NCBI GenBank assembly: GCA_021414005.1
Contig: JAIOPH010000033.1
Coordinates: 40,245-104,244 of the forward strand
Direction: 5' to 3'
From: Chthoniobacter sp.
GTDB lineage: Bacteria; Verrucomicrobiota; Verrucomicrobiia; Chthoniobacterales; Chthoniobacteraceae
Length of the DNA stretch: 64,000 bases
Made by a program: the position numbers and the translations under genes. Positions 1 through 7,455 of this stretch are shown in pieces (positions within the stretch are counted from its first letter, which is position 1; every line of letters starts with the position of its first letter). Below the pieces are notes generated by a model. The model was not told the origin of the DNA. It was given only the letters and a program-made list of their open reading frames with translations, and ran no database searches.

Positions 1-364
1 GCAGGCTTTTGTGACGTGGAAAGTAAGTTGCATGCCGTCTCTTGTTCTATCGTTCCGTGCCGTGCCGTTCGTACCTCTAAAAAGAATCTGCTCCTAGTTT
101 GCTGCCACGGGTAGCAGCCTGCGGACGGCCAGAGTGCGCGGAGCGGCGTCGGGCATGGGCTTGATGGCCGGGGGCGTGCGCAGTTGGCTTACGCATGATG
201 CTGCCAATAGAGCAGCCGCGGCTGACGCCGCCAAGGGCGAACTTTTTCAACTCTTGCTGATCGCCGGACACGTCGGGCTGGAATGGGTGCTGCGCACCGC
301 TTCAAGAAAGACCACGCTGGTGGTGATGACGTTTCAGCGTCGCCGATTCCAAGCTGGCCCACGC
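1..364. other. Unassigned region upstream of decayed oxidase gene
   Basis: No gene could be recognised in these 364 bases on either strand. Short open frames exist on both strands (a 64-codon minus-strand frame ends near 77, and a plus-strand frame from 134 runs into the decayed oxidase), but their translations match no family I know. A small hairpin is visible near 105-122 (GCTGC, then GCAGC). The plus-strand frame is in phase with the oxidase's first part, but it lacks signal-peptide character before residue M at 365, so I treat it as non-coding leader. Confidence 0.4.
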
Positions 365-1572
365 ATGAACCACCCCATCGCCCGCCGCCATTTCATCGGT
401 GCCTGCTCTGGCAGTGCGCTGGCTGTGCTGACGAATGGCCTTTCCACGGCCCTCGCCGCGGAGGTCGCCTAGCCTGCGCCTGCGAAGCGCAGCTACGATG
501 TCATCGTGCTCGGCCTCGGCGCGATGGGTTCGGCGTGCCTTTACCAACTGGCGAAACGCGGCGCGAGCGTGCTCGGGCCGGAGCAGTTCGGCATCGCACA
601 CGCGCTCGGCAGCAGCAGCGGTCTTTCCCGGCAGACGAAAGTGCTGCCTTATCTCGGCGGCGACTACGAACCGCTCATCCGGCGCGCGCGAATGAGAACT
701 GGCAGACGTTGGAGAAAGACAGCGGACAGCAGGTCTTTCATCCGTGCGGTTACCTGCTGCTTGGGGAGAATCAGAAAATGGATGCGAAGGCCGGAGTCGA
801 ACTGTTGGATGGCGTGGCGCTGGAAAAGCGGTTTCCGCAATTCCATGCACTCTCCCCTCGCACGAACGGCGTCCTCGATCCCGCGGGCGGCTTACTTCGT
901 CCGGAACTCGCCATCGCCAGCCATTGCCAAGTCGCGCTGCGGTACGGCGCGCAGATTCGCGCGCAGGAACTGGTCACTGCCTGGGAGACCGACGCGGACG
1001 GCACCACCGTCAGCACGGCGCACGGCCAGTATCGGGCGAAGCATCTCGTCATCGCCGCCGGGGCATGGAACGGCAAACTCATCCCGCAATTGCGCGGAAA
1101 ACTCAGCGTAACGCGGCTGACGCTTGGCTGGTTCACGCCGGAGACGCCGGGGAGTTTTTCCGTCGAGCGCTTTCCGATCTGGGAGCACGGCGCGTTCTAT
1201 GGCTTTCCCGTGCTGCCGGACTTTCCCGGCTGCAAGCTTGCCAAGCACTGGCCCGGCGCCCCCCGTCGATCCCGACACGCTCGACTGCCAGCCCAACGCC
1301 GCCGATGAAAAGCTGCTGCGCGACTACCTCGGCTGACACCTGCCATCGGCCAAAGGCACCGTCACCGCCTTCAAGGTCTGCATGTATGTCCACGCGGTCC
1401 CTGGCTCGGGCTGCTGCCCGGCGAGCGCCGCGTTTCCATCATCGCCGCTTGCAATGGCGGCGGTTTCAAATTCTCCAGCGCATACGGCGAAGCCCTCGCC
1501 GATTTCGCCACACGGGAAAAGACCGAGCTTCCAGTCGGGTTCATGGCGCTTTCCGTCGGCGGCAGCCGGTGA
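365..1572 (+). pseudogene. Tat-exported sarcosine-oxidase-like FAD enzyme, decayed
   Basis: The remnant resembles monomeric sarcosine oxidase / N-methyl-amino-acid oxidase, an FAD enzyme of the DAO family. It begins with a twin-arginine signal (ARRHFIGACSGSALA). A TAG at 470-472 follows, then in the same frame a dinucleotide-binding stretch (VLGLGAMGS). Near 690, in a GCGCGCGCG run, the homologous reading moves to another frame (ENWQTLEKDSGQQVFHPCGY). Near 1260, in a run of six C, it moves back (VDPDTLDCQPNAADEKLL), then meets TGA at 1334-1336. A KVCMYV motif follows, of the type that carries the covalent-FAD cysteine, and a last shift leads to VSIIAACNGGGFKFSSAYGEALADF and TGA at 1570-1572. 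Two stops plus three shifts argue for true decay, although the two shifts in simple runs could be sequencing errors. The neighbour downstream is another exported oxidoreductase. Confidence 0.8.
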
Positions 1573-1662
1573 GCGCCAGAGCCAGAGAGTGGACTGGCGT
1601 GTTCCGATTTATCGTCGAGTCGAAATGCGCCCCGCTGCTACTTTCCGCAGCACATCCTCACC

Positions 1663-2871
1663 ATGAAACACCCACACATCTTCACCCGCCGCGAATTCAT
1701 CAAGGACACCGTCGCCGCCGGCGTTGCCGCCGCAGCGATCCACGCGACCACCGGGCTGGCTGCCCCGGCGGCCGAGCCCGCCGAGGGTGCCATCATCCAG
1801 GGGCGCAAAGTGAAGGTCGCCGTGATCGGGTGCGGCAATGTTTCGGGTAGTTACTTTCCAACGCTCGTGGCCTCACCGCATGTCGAATTGGTCAGCACGT
1901 GCGACATCATCCCCGAGCGTGCCGAGCAGGCGGCGAAAAAGCACGGCGTGCCTCGGCATTTCCCGCATATCGACCAGCTGCTCGCCGGTCCCGCTTTCGA
2001 CCTGCTGGTGAATCTCACCGACATCCAGCAGCACCATCAAATCAACCGCGCAGCGCTCACCGCCTCGCGCCACGTCTGGAGCGAAAAGCCGCTCGGGATC
2101 AACTACGCCGAAGCCAAAGAACTGCTCGACCTCGCCGCGGCGAAACGCGTGCAGCTTCTCGGCTCGCCGACCGTCGTTGCCAGTCCGCAGTTCGCCTTCA
2201 TGGCCCAGACCATTCGCGACGGCAAACTCGGCCGCGTGGCCGCCGCCCATGCCAGCTACGGACACACCGGTCCGTCGTGGTCCTCCTTTTTCTACGAAAA
2301 AGACGGAGGCAGCCTGTTTGACCTCGGCGTTTACAGCATCACCACGCTCACCGGGTTGCTCGGGCCGGCCAAAGCGGTCGTCGCCATGACCGGCATCGTC
2401 ACCCCCGTGCGCACCATCACCGGCAAAGGCGAAATCCGCGTTGCTGCGGAAGACAACGCCATGCTCATCATGGATCATGGCGACGGCGTGCTCTCGCACA
2501 TCCAGTCGGGCTTCAACTACTACACGGCCCGCGAGCACAGCGACACCGAGCCCGCGCATCACACGCTCTCCGTCACCGGCACCAAAGGCGCGCTGCACCT
2601 CGCCGGCTACGACTGGGGCCCGCACGGAGTGGACCTCGCCACGCGCGAAACCGGCGGGCGCTTGCAGCGCATGGCTGCGGAAGCCGAGGGCTACCAATGG
2701 CAGGGCGGCGCGGTGAAAATGGCGGAGTTCCTCGCCACCGGTGTGCGCCCGCGCTTCACCGCCGCCCATGCCGCCCACGTCGCCGAGATCATCGCCGGCG
2801 CGCACCAGTCGCAAGCCACCGGCCAGCGCATCGCGATGGCTTCGACCTTCGCGCCGGTGAAGCTCGCCTGA
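1663..2871 (+). CDS. Tat-exported Gfo/Idh/MocA family oxidoreductase
   Basis: This 402-residue protein belongs to the Gfo/Idh/MocA NAD(P)-dependent oxidoreductases, which usually act on sugars, inositols or related polyols. A twin-arginine signal opens it (TRREFIKDTVAAGVAAAAI, about residues 8-26), so the folded, cofactor-loaded enzyme is probably exported to the periplasm. The Rossmann nucleotide motif is at about 53-60 (VIGCGNVSG) and the EKP motif typical of the family is near 142 (WSEKPLG). The C-terminal half has the expected GSLFDLGVYSI segment. The substrate cannot be read from sequence. Exported members are common in Verrucomicrobia and Planctomycetes. The start ATG at 1663 places the RR motif where a Tat signal needs it. 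Confidence 0.85.
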   Translation: MKHPHIFTRREFIKDTVAAGVAAAAIHATTGLAAPAAEPAEGAIIQGRKVKVAVIGCGNVSGSYFPTLVASPHVELVSTCDIIPERAEQAAKKHGVPRHFPHIDQLLAGPAFDLLVNLTDIQQHHQINRAALTASRHVWSEKPLGINYAEAKELLDLAAAKRVQLLGSPTVVASPQFAFMAQTIRDGKLGRVAAAHASYGHTGPSWSSFFYEKDGGSLFDLGVYSITTLTGLLGPAKAVVAMTGIVTPVRTITGKGEIRVAAEDNAMLIMDHGDGVLSHIQSGFNYYTAREHSDTEPAHHTLSVTGTKGALHLAGYDWGPHGVDLATRETGGRLQRMAAEAEGYQWQGGAVKMAEFLATGVRPRFTAAHAAHVAEIIAGAHQSQATGQRIAMASTFAPVKLA

Positions 2872-2914
2872 GTTTCAAGGACGCCGCCCGGCGTTTCTCC
2901 CGGGTCGCATCGGA

Positions 2915-2930
2915 TGACAGAAATCTGTCA
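2915..2930. promoter_or_regulatory. Perfect inverted repeat, candidate operator
   Basis: TGACAG-AAAT-CTGTCA is a perfect 6-bp dyad with a 4-bp centre, and a third similar half (TTGTCA) follows at 2934-2939. It lies 63 bp before the ATG of the 2Fe-2S subunit gene. The spacing suits a transcription factor site controlling the molybdenum-hydroxylase genes. No dedicated regulator gene is adjacent, so the binding protein is unknown. Confidence 0.35.
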
Positions 2931-2992
2931 ATGTTGTCATCTTCGGCCCCTCCCATCGACACGGCATTTTCGAGGTTTATGTTCGCCGAACT

Positions 2993-3475
2993 ATGATCTC
3001 ACTGAACGTTAACGGGCAGAGTTATCAGGTCGATGTCCCCTCCGACACTCCCTTGCTTTGGGTCCTGCGCGACATCCTGCACCTGACTGGAACCAAATAC
3101 GGCTGCGGCATTGCCGTGTGCTGGGCCTGCACGGTCCTGATCAACGGCCAGGCCGATAAGTCGTGCGACGTCACGGTCGGCTCGGCGGCGGGAAAGACGA
3201 TCATCACCGTGGAGGGACTGGCCGATTTCCGGCTGCCCTCGGAGCCCATCGGAACCAAGGGAATGGGGCAGAAGCTGCAGGAAGCGTGGATCGCCGAGCA
3301 GGCCCCGCAGTGCGGCTATTGCCAGTCCGGGATGCTGATGCAGGCGGCGGGGCTTTTCCTGGAGCAGCGGCATCCGTCCGGCGGCGACATCAATGGCGCG
3401 ATGAAGAACGTCTGCGTGTGCGGCACCTACCAGCGGGTGAAAGCGGCGATCAACCGCGCCTCGACCGCCGTTTAG
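2993..3475 (+). CDS. 2Fe-2S subunit of molybdenum hydroxylase (IorA-like)
   Basis: This 160-residue protein is the small electron-transfer subunit of a xanthine-oxidase-family molybdenum hydroxylase and most resembles isoquinoline 1-oxidoreductase alpha subunits. Eight cysteines for two [2Fe-2S] clusters are visible: C38, C43, C46 and C58 in the plant-ferredoxin-like N-terminal domain, and C107, C110, C141 and C143 in the C-terminal helical domain (CGYCQSG and CVCGTYQR). The usual CGxC after the first loop reads CWAC here, so tryptophan replaces a normally conserved glycine next to cluster ligands. The protein has no signal peptide; it probably crosses the membrane bound to the Tat-signal-bearing Mo subunit encoded 15 bp downstream. 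No FAD subunit gene is present, as expected for the IorAB type. Confidence 0.9.
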   Translation: MISLNVNGQSYQVDVPSDTPLLWVLRDILHLTGTKYGCGIAVCWACTVLINGQADKSCDVTVGSAAGKTIITVEGLADFRLPSEPIGTKGMGQKLQEAWIAEQAPQCGYCQSGMLMQAAGLFLEQRHPSGGDINGAMKNVCVCGTYQRVKAAINRASTAV

Positions 3476-3490
3476 CCACCGGAGAACCCC

Positions 3491-5701
3491 ATGAACAAAC
3501 CGACGATTTCCCAAGCGACGGCCGTGGACCGCCGCAAGTTCCTGAAAGTGACGGGCGGCTTTCTCCTCGCCCTGACCCTGCCTGTGGCGACGAACCGCGC
3601 GCTCGCGGACACCTCGATACCAGCGAACGCCACCGGAACGGCGTTCATCCGCATCGGCGCGGACGAGTCGATCACCGTCCTCGTCGGCGGCGGCGAAATG
3701 GGCCAGGGCATCTACACGGGCCTCGCGATGGGCGCGGCGGAGGAGCTGATGGTCACGTGGGAGAAGGTGAAAGTGGAGCCACTGCCCGCGATCGCTTCGT
3801 GGCTCTCCGCGGGCAGCGGCGGCATTCGCTCGCGGCTTCCCACGTTCCTGAAAGCCGGCGCGGCTGCGCGCGAAATGCTCGTGAGCGCCGCGGCGCAGAC
3901 TTGGGGCGTGCCGGTCGCGAGCTGCCAGGCGGTGAACGGCACGGTGAAAAATCTCGTCACCAATGAAGTGCTCACCTACGGCCAGCTCGCGCCCCTCGCC
4001 GCCACGCTGCCGGTCCCGGCGGCCCCTGTTCTCACGCCAGCCGCGAATTACCGGATCATCGGCACGCCGGCCGCGCGGCCCGATCTTGTGGGCAAGGTCA
4101 ACGGCAGCGCGAAGTATGGCCTCGACGCCGTGGTGCCCGGCATGGCTCTCGGCATCGTGAAGCACGCCCCGGTGATGGGCGGCACTTTGAAAACCACGCC
4201 GTCCGTGCCCTCCGGCGCGAGCGCCGTGGTGCCGCTCGGGGCCACCGCCACGAACCCGGTGAACAACGCCATCGCGCTCGTCTCGTGGCTGCCCGGAGCC
4301 AACACGTGGGGCCTGATGGAGACGATGAAAAGCATCAGCAGCAACATCTGGAACACACCGGCGAATGCCGCGCTGCTCGACAGCAATGTTTTCAAATCCC
4401 AAGCCATGAGCCTGCTCGGTCGCGGCGCACCCTTTATCGCCGAGCAAAAAGGCAATGTGGACACGGCGTTTGCCAGTGCCGCGCGCGTGCTGGAGATGAC
4501 CTACACGCTGCCCTACCTGCCGCATGCCTGCATGGAAGTCCTCAACTGCACCGTGCGCATGACCCCGGCGACAGCGCCATTCACGGCTTGTGAAATTTGG
4601 GCACCCACCCAGGCGCCGAGCTCCGTGCTCACCACCGTGTCCGCCGTGACCGGTTTGCCGAAGACCGCAATCACGGTCTATCCGATGTTCATGGGCGGCG
4701 GACTCGGGAGAAAATTCGAGCAGGATTACATCACGCAGGCCATCACTACGGCGATGGCCGTTGGTCGCCCGGTGAAGCTCGTCTGGCCGCGTTCGGAAGA
4801 CATGACGCGCGACCAGTACCGCCCGATGGCCGTCACGCGCATCCGGGTCGCGCTCGATGCCGCGGGGAACATCACCGGCTGGCAGAACCGCCACGTTTCC
4901 CCCTCCATCTCCGCGCAACGCCGCACGACGCCGCTCACCGCGCACGATGCGAACGCCACCGAGGGCGCGACTGCGCTGCCGTACAATCTCCCCAACCGGC
5001 TCATCGACTACGTGCAGCACATGTCACCGATCCCGGTCGGTTACTGGCGCTCGGTCGGCTACTCGATCAATTGCTTCGCCGTGGAAAGCGCGATCGACGA
5101 GGTCGCGCTCGCGACCGGCGCGGACCCGCTCACGCTCCGCCGCCAGCTCCTGAGCACCAGCACCGATCCCCTCGCCGCGCGCACGCTCGCCGTGGTGAAC
5201 GCCGCCGCTGCTGCCGCGGGCTGGGAGACCACGGCGGTGCCCGCCGGACGCGCCCGCGGCATCGCCGTCGGCCAGGCGTTCGGCACGATCGTCGCGGAGG
5301 TCGCGGAGATCGGCGTGACCTACACCGGGGGAGTTCCGACAAACTTTACGGTCTATAAAGTCGCGTGCGCGGTGGACTGCGGCACCGCGGTGAATCCGAA
5401 CTCCGTCGAGGCGCAGATGCAGGGCGGCATTTTCCACGGCCTGAGCGCGGCGAAATGGGGCGAGTTGAAATGGACCGCCGGCAAATCAAGCGTCACAAAC
5501 TTCAACAAGTACCGCATGACGCGCCTGAGCGAAGCGCCGGTCATCACCACGACCATCGTGAACAGCGGCGCCGCCATGAGCGGGTGCGGCGAACCCGGCG
5601 TCCCGCCCATCGCGCCCGCGGTCGCCAATGCCTACGCGAAGCTCACCGGCGTCCGGGTGCGCGACCTGCCTTTCTTCCCCGGCGCAACCATGGGCGGCTA
5701 G
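3491..5701 (+). CDS. Molybdopterin-binding hydroxylase subunit (IorB-like), Tat-exported
   Basis: This 736-residue large subunit binds the molybdopterin cofactor and hydroxylates an aldehyde or N-heterocycle, using the 2Fe-2S subunit upstream for electron transfer. A Tat signal is clear (DRRKFLKVTGGFLLALTL, about 13-30). Family motifs seen include GGEMGQGIYTG, GGGLGRKFEQD and RSVGYS. A GCGEPGVPP motif near the C-terminus holds E701, the position of the catalytic base in this family. Length and domain order match isoquinoline 1-oxidoreductase beta subunits (single-chain type with the two Mo domains). GGAG lies seven to eight bases before the ATG. The real substrate is unknown, because many annotated IorB proteins act on aldehydes. 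Confidence 0.9.
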   Translation: MNKPTISQATAVDRRKFLKVTGGFLLALTLPVATNRALADTSIPANATGTAFIRIGADESITVLVGGGEMGQGIYTGLAMGAAEELMVTWEKVKVEPLPAIASWLSAGSGGIRSRLPTFLKAGAAAREMLVSAAAQTWGVPVASCQAVNGTVKNLVTNEVLTYGQLAPLAATLPVPAAPVLTPAANYRIIGTPAARPDLVGKVNGSAKYGLDAVVPGMALGIVKHAPVMGGTLKTTPSVPSGASAVVPLGATATNPVNNAIALVSWLPGANTWGLMETMKSISSNIWNTPANAALLDSNVFKSQAMSLLGRGAPFIAEQKGNVDTAFASAARVLEMTYTLPYLPHACMEVLNCTVRMTPATAPFTACEIWAPTQAPSSVLTTVSAVTGLPKTAITVYPMFMGGGLGRKFEQDYITQAITTAMAVGRPVKLVWPRSEDMTRDQYRPMAVTRIRVALDAAGNITGWQNRHVSPSISAQRRTTPLTAHDANATEGATALPYNLPNRLIDYVQHMSPIPVGYWRSVGYSINCFAVESAIDEVALATGADPLTLRRQLLSTSTDPLAARTLAVVNAAAAAAGWETTAVPAGRARGIAVGQAFGTIVAEVAEIGVTYTGGVPTNFTVYKVACAVDCGTAVNPNSVEAQMQGGIFHGLSAAKWGELKWTAGKSSVTNFNKYRMTRLSEAPVITTTIVNSGAAMSGCGEPGVPPIAPAVANAYAKLTGVRVRDLPFFPGATMGG

Positions 5702-5710
5702 CGGCGACCG

Positions 5711-6853
5711 ATGAAAACGATCCAAGCAATCGTGGAACTCGCGAGAGAGACGCCCGCCGGCGAGGTGCTGGCCATGGCGACGGTGATGAAGGTGCGCGGA
5801 TCGGCGTATCGCCGCCCCGGCGCGCGCATGCTGGTGAACGCCGCGGGCCGCACCGCCGGGATGATCAGCGGCGGGTGTCTGGAAAACGACGTGTGCGAGC
5901 GGGCGCGCAAGGTCATGGCCACGGGCGTGCCGATCCTCGTGACGTACGATTCGACCGCGCCGGAAGACATCGTTTTCGGCCTCGGGCTGGGGTGCAACGG
6001 CGTGGTGGAAGTGCTCATCGAACGCCTCACCGCGGGTGACGAAACCGGGCTGCTCGCGTTCCTTTCTTCGTGTGTCGCGCGTCGCCAGATCGGGCGCATC
6101 GCCACGGTTTTCCAGTCGGACGTTTTCCCGCTTGGTGCGCGTCTGCTGCGCTGGCCGGATGGCAGCATCACGTCGTCCCTCGCTGATCCCGCCCTGACCG
6201 CGGCGCTGCTGCGGACGTTTCAGGAAACCGCCGCCCGACGCACGGCCTTGCGGCAGGTCGAACTGCCCGACGGTCGCGCTGCCCGCGTGCTCGTCGAAGC
6301 CGTCACACCGCCCGTTCCGCTCACGATTTTTGGCGCGGCCGACGATGCCGTTCCCGTGGCGCAACTCGCCAAGAGCATCGGCTGGCACGTCACGGTCATC
6401 GACGCGCGCCCGGCCTACGCGACACCGGAGCGTTTCCCGACTGCGGATGCCGTCCACTGCCTGCGCCCCGAGGCACTGCTCGCGAGTCCGCACATCGTCC
6501 TGCCGCCCGATGCGCTCGTCATGATCATGACGCACAATTTCACGCACGACCGCGCCCTGCTCGGCTTCCTGCTCGGGCGTCCGTTGCGCTATCTCGGCGT
6601 CCTCGGACCTAAGTCGCGCACGCAGCGGCTGCTCGACGAACTCGCGGACAGCGGCCTCGTTTTCTCCAGCGAAAAACTCGCGCACCTCCACGGCCCCGCC
6701 GGGCTCGACATCGGCGCGGAGACTCCCGAGGAGATCGCCGTTTCCATCATCGGCGAGATGCAAGCCGCGCTCGCGCAACGCCACGGCGGCGCGCTGCGCG
6801 ACCGCACCGCACCGATTCACGATCCGGCGGATCAGCCCGCCGCCGTCGCATGA
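5711..6853 (+). CDS. XdhC/CoxI family molybdenum-hydroxylase maturation factor
   Basis: XdhC-family proteins bind the molybdenum cofactor, protect its sulfurated form and insert it into xanthine-oxidase-type enzymes. This 380-residue copy has both expected domains. The N-terminal CoxI domain carries GSAYRRPGARM and SGGCLEND. The C-terminal Rossmann domain carries FGAADDAVPVAQLA, a THNFTHD motif and GVLGPKSRTQRLL. It starts 9 bp after the Mo-subunit gene and overlaps the next gene by 4 bp (ATGA), so it is almost certainly in the same operon and dedicated to that enzyme. Confidence 0.88.
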   Translation: MKTIQAIVELARETPAGEVLAMATVMKVRGSAYRRPGARMLVNAAGRTAGMISGGCLENDVCERARKVMATGVPILVTYDSTAPEDIVFGLGLGCNGVVEVLIERLTAGDETGLLAFLSSCVARRQIGRIATVFQSDVFPLGARLLRWPDGSITSSLADPALTAALLRTFQETAARRTALRQVELPDGRAARVLVEAVTPPVPLTIFGAADDAVPVAQLAKSIGWHVTVIDARPAYATPERFPTADAVHCLRPEALLASPHIVLPPDALVMIMTHNFTHDRALLGFLLGRPLRYLGVLGPKSRTQRLLDELADSGLVFSSEKLAHLHGPAGLDIGAETPEEIAVSIIGEMQAALAQRHGGALRDRTAPIHDPADQPAAVA

Positions 6854-7455
6854 GCACCGGCATCGTCATTCTTGCCGCCGGTGAATCGGCCCGCATGGGA
6901 ACGCCCAAGCAATTGCTCCCCTGTCACGGCACCACGCTGCTCCAGCACTCCATCGCTACGGCGTGCGCCCTGCCGGGCTCCGCAGTCGTGGTCGTGCTCG
7001 GCGCGGAGGCCGGAAAAATCCGCGCACAAGTCGAGGATTCGCGGGTGCATTTCGTGGAGAATCCCGAGTGGTGCGAAGGCATGGGTGGCTCGCTGCGAAC
7101 CGGGCTGCAGGCCCTGCTCGCCGAGCATCCCGCGCTTTCGGCGGTCATTTTTCTCGTCTGCGATCAGCCGCTTCTGACGGTCGCGACGCTGCGCGCGCTC
7201 CTCGCGACACACGAGCAGAGCCGCTGCGCCATCGTGGCTTCCGACTACGGCGAAACGCTCGGCGTGCCGGCGCTGTTTGCGAGTTCCCTGTTTCCCGAAC
7301 TGCTGGCCCTGCGGGGCGCGGACGGCGCGCGGCAGATCATCAAAGCCCATCGCGAAAATGCGGTCGGCGTTCCCTTTCCCGGCGGCGCGGTCGATCTCGA
7401 CACGCCGGCCGATTACTCCGCCTTCCGCGATCATCCCACCCCCATACCCGTATGA
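6850..7455 (+). CDS. MobA/MocA-like molybdenum cofactor nucleotidyltransferase
   Basis: This 201-residue protein has the nucleotidyltransferase signature LAAGESARMGTPKQLL at the N-terminus, then NPEWCEGMGGSLRTG, the metal-binding CDQP, GVPALF, GADGARQ and a final DLDTPADY. These fit the MocA-type enzymes that attach CMP (or GMP) to molybdopterin. Because hydroxylases of this family usually carry the cytosine dinucleotide form, a cytidylyltransferase role is the likely one. The 4-bp overlaps with xdhC-like upstream and the beta-helix gene downstream point to translational coupling. It completes a self-contained enzyme-plus-maturation cassette. Confidence 0.85.
   Translation: MSTGIVILAAGESARMGTPKQLLPCHGTTLLQHSIATACALPGSAVVVVLGAEAGKIRAQVEDSRVHFVENPEWCEGMGGSLRTGLQALLAEHPALSAVIFLVCDQPLLTVATLRALLATHEQSRCAIVASDYGETLGVPALFASSLFPELLALRGADGARQIIKAHRENAVGVPFPGGAVDLDTPADYSAFRDHPTPIPV

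Noticed and set aside
2999..5020. A 673-codon open frame on the minus strand opposite the molybdenum-hydroxylase genes
   Set aside because: Its translation is Arg/His/Gly-rich with no domains and mirrors the high-GC third-codon pattern of the real genes on the plus strand.
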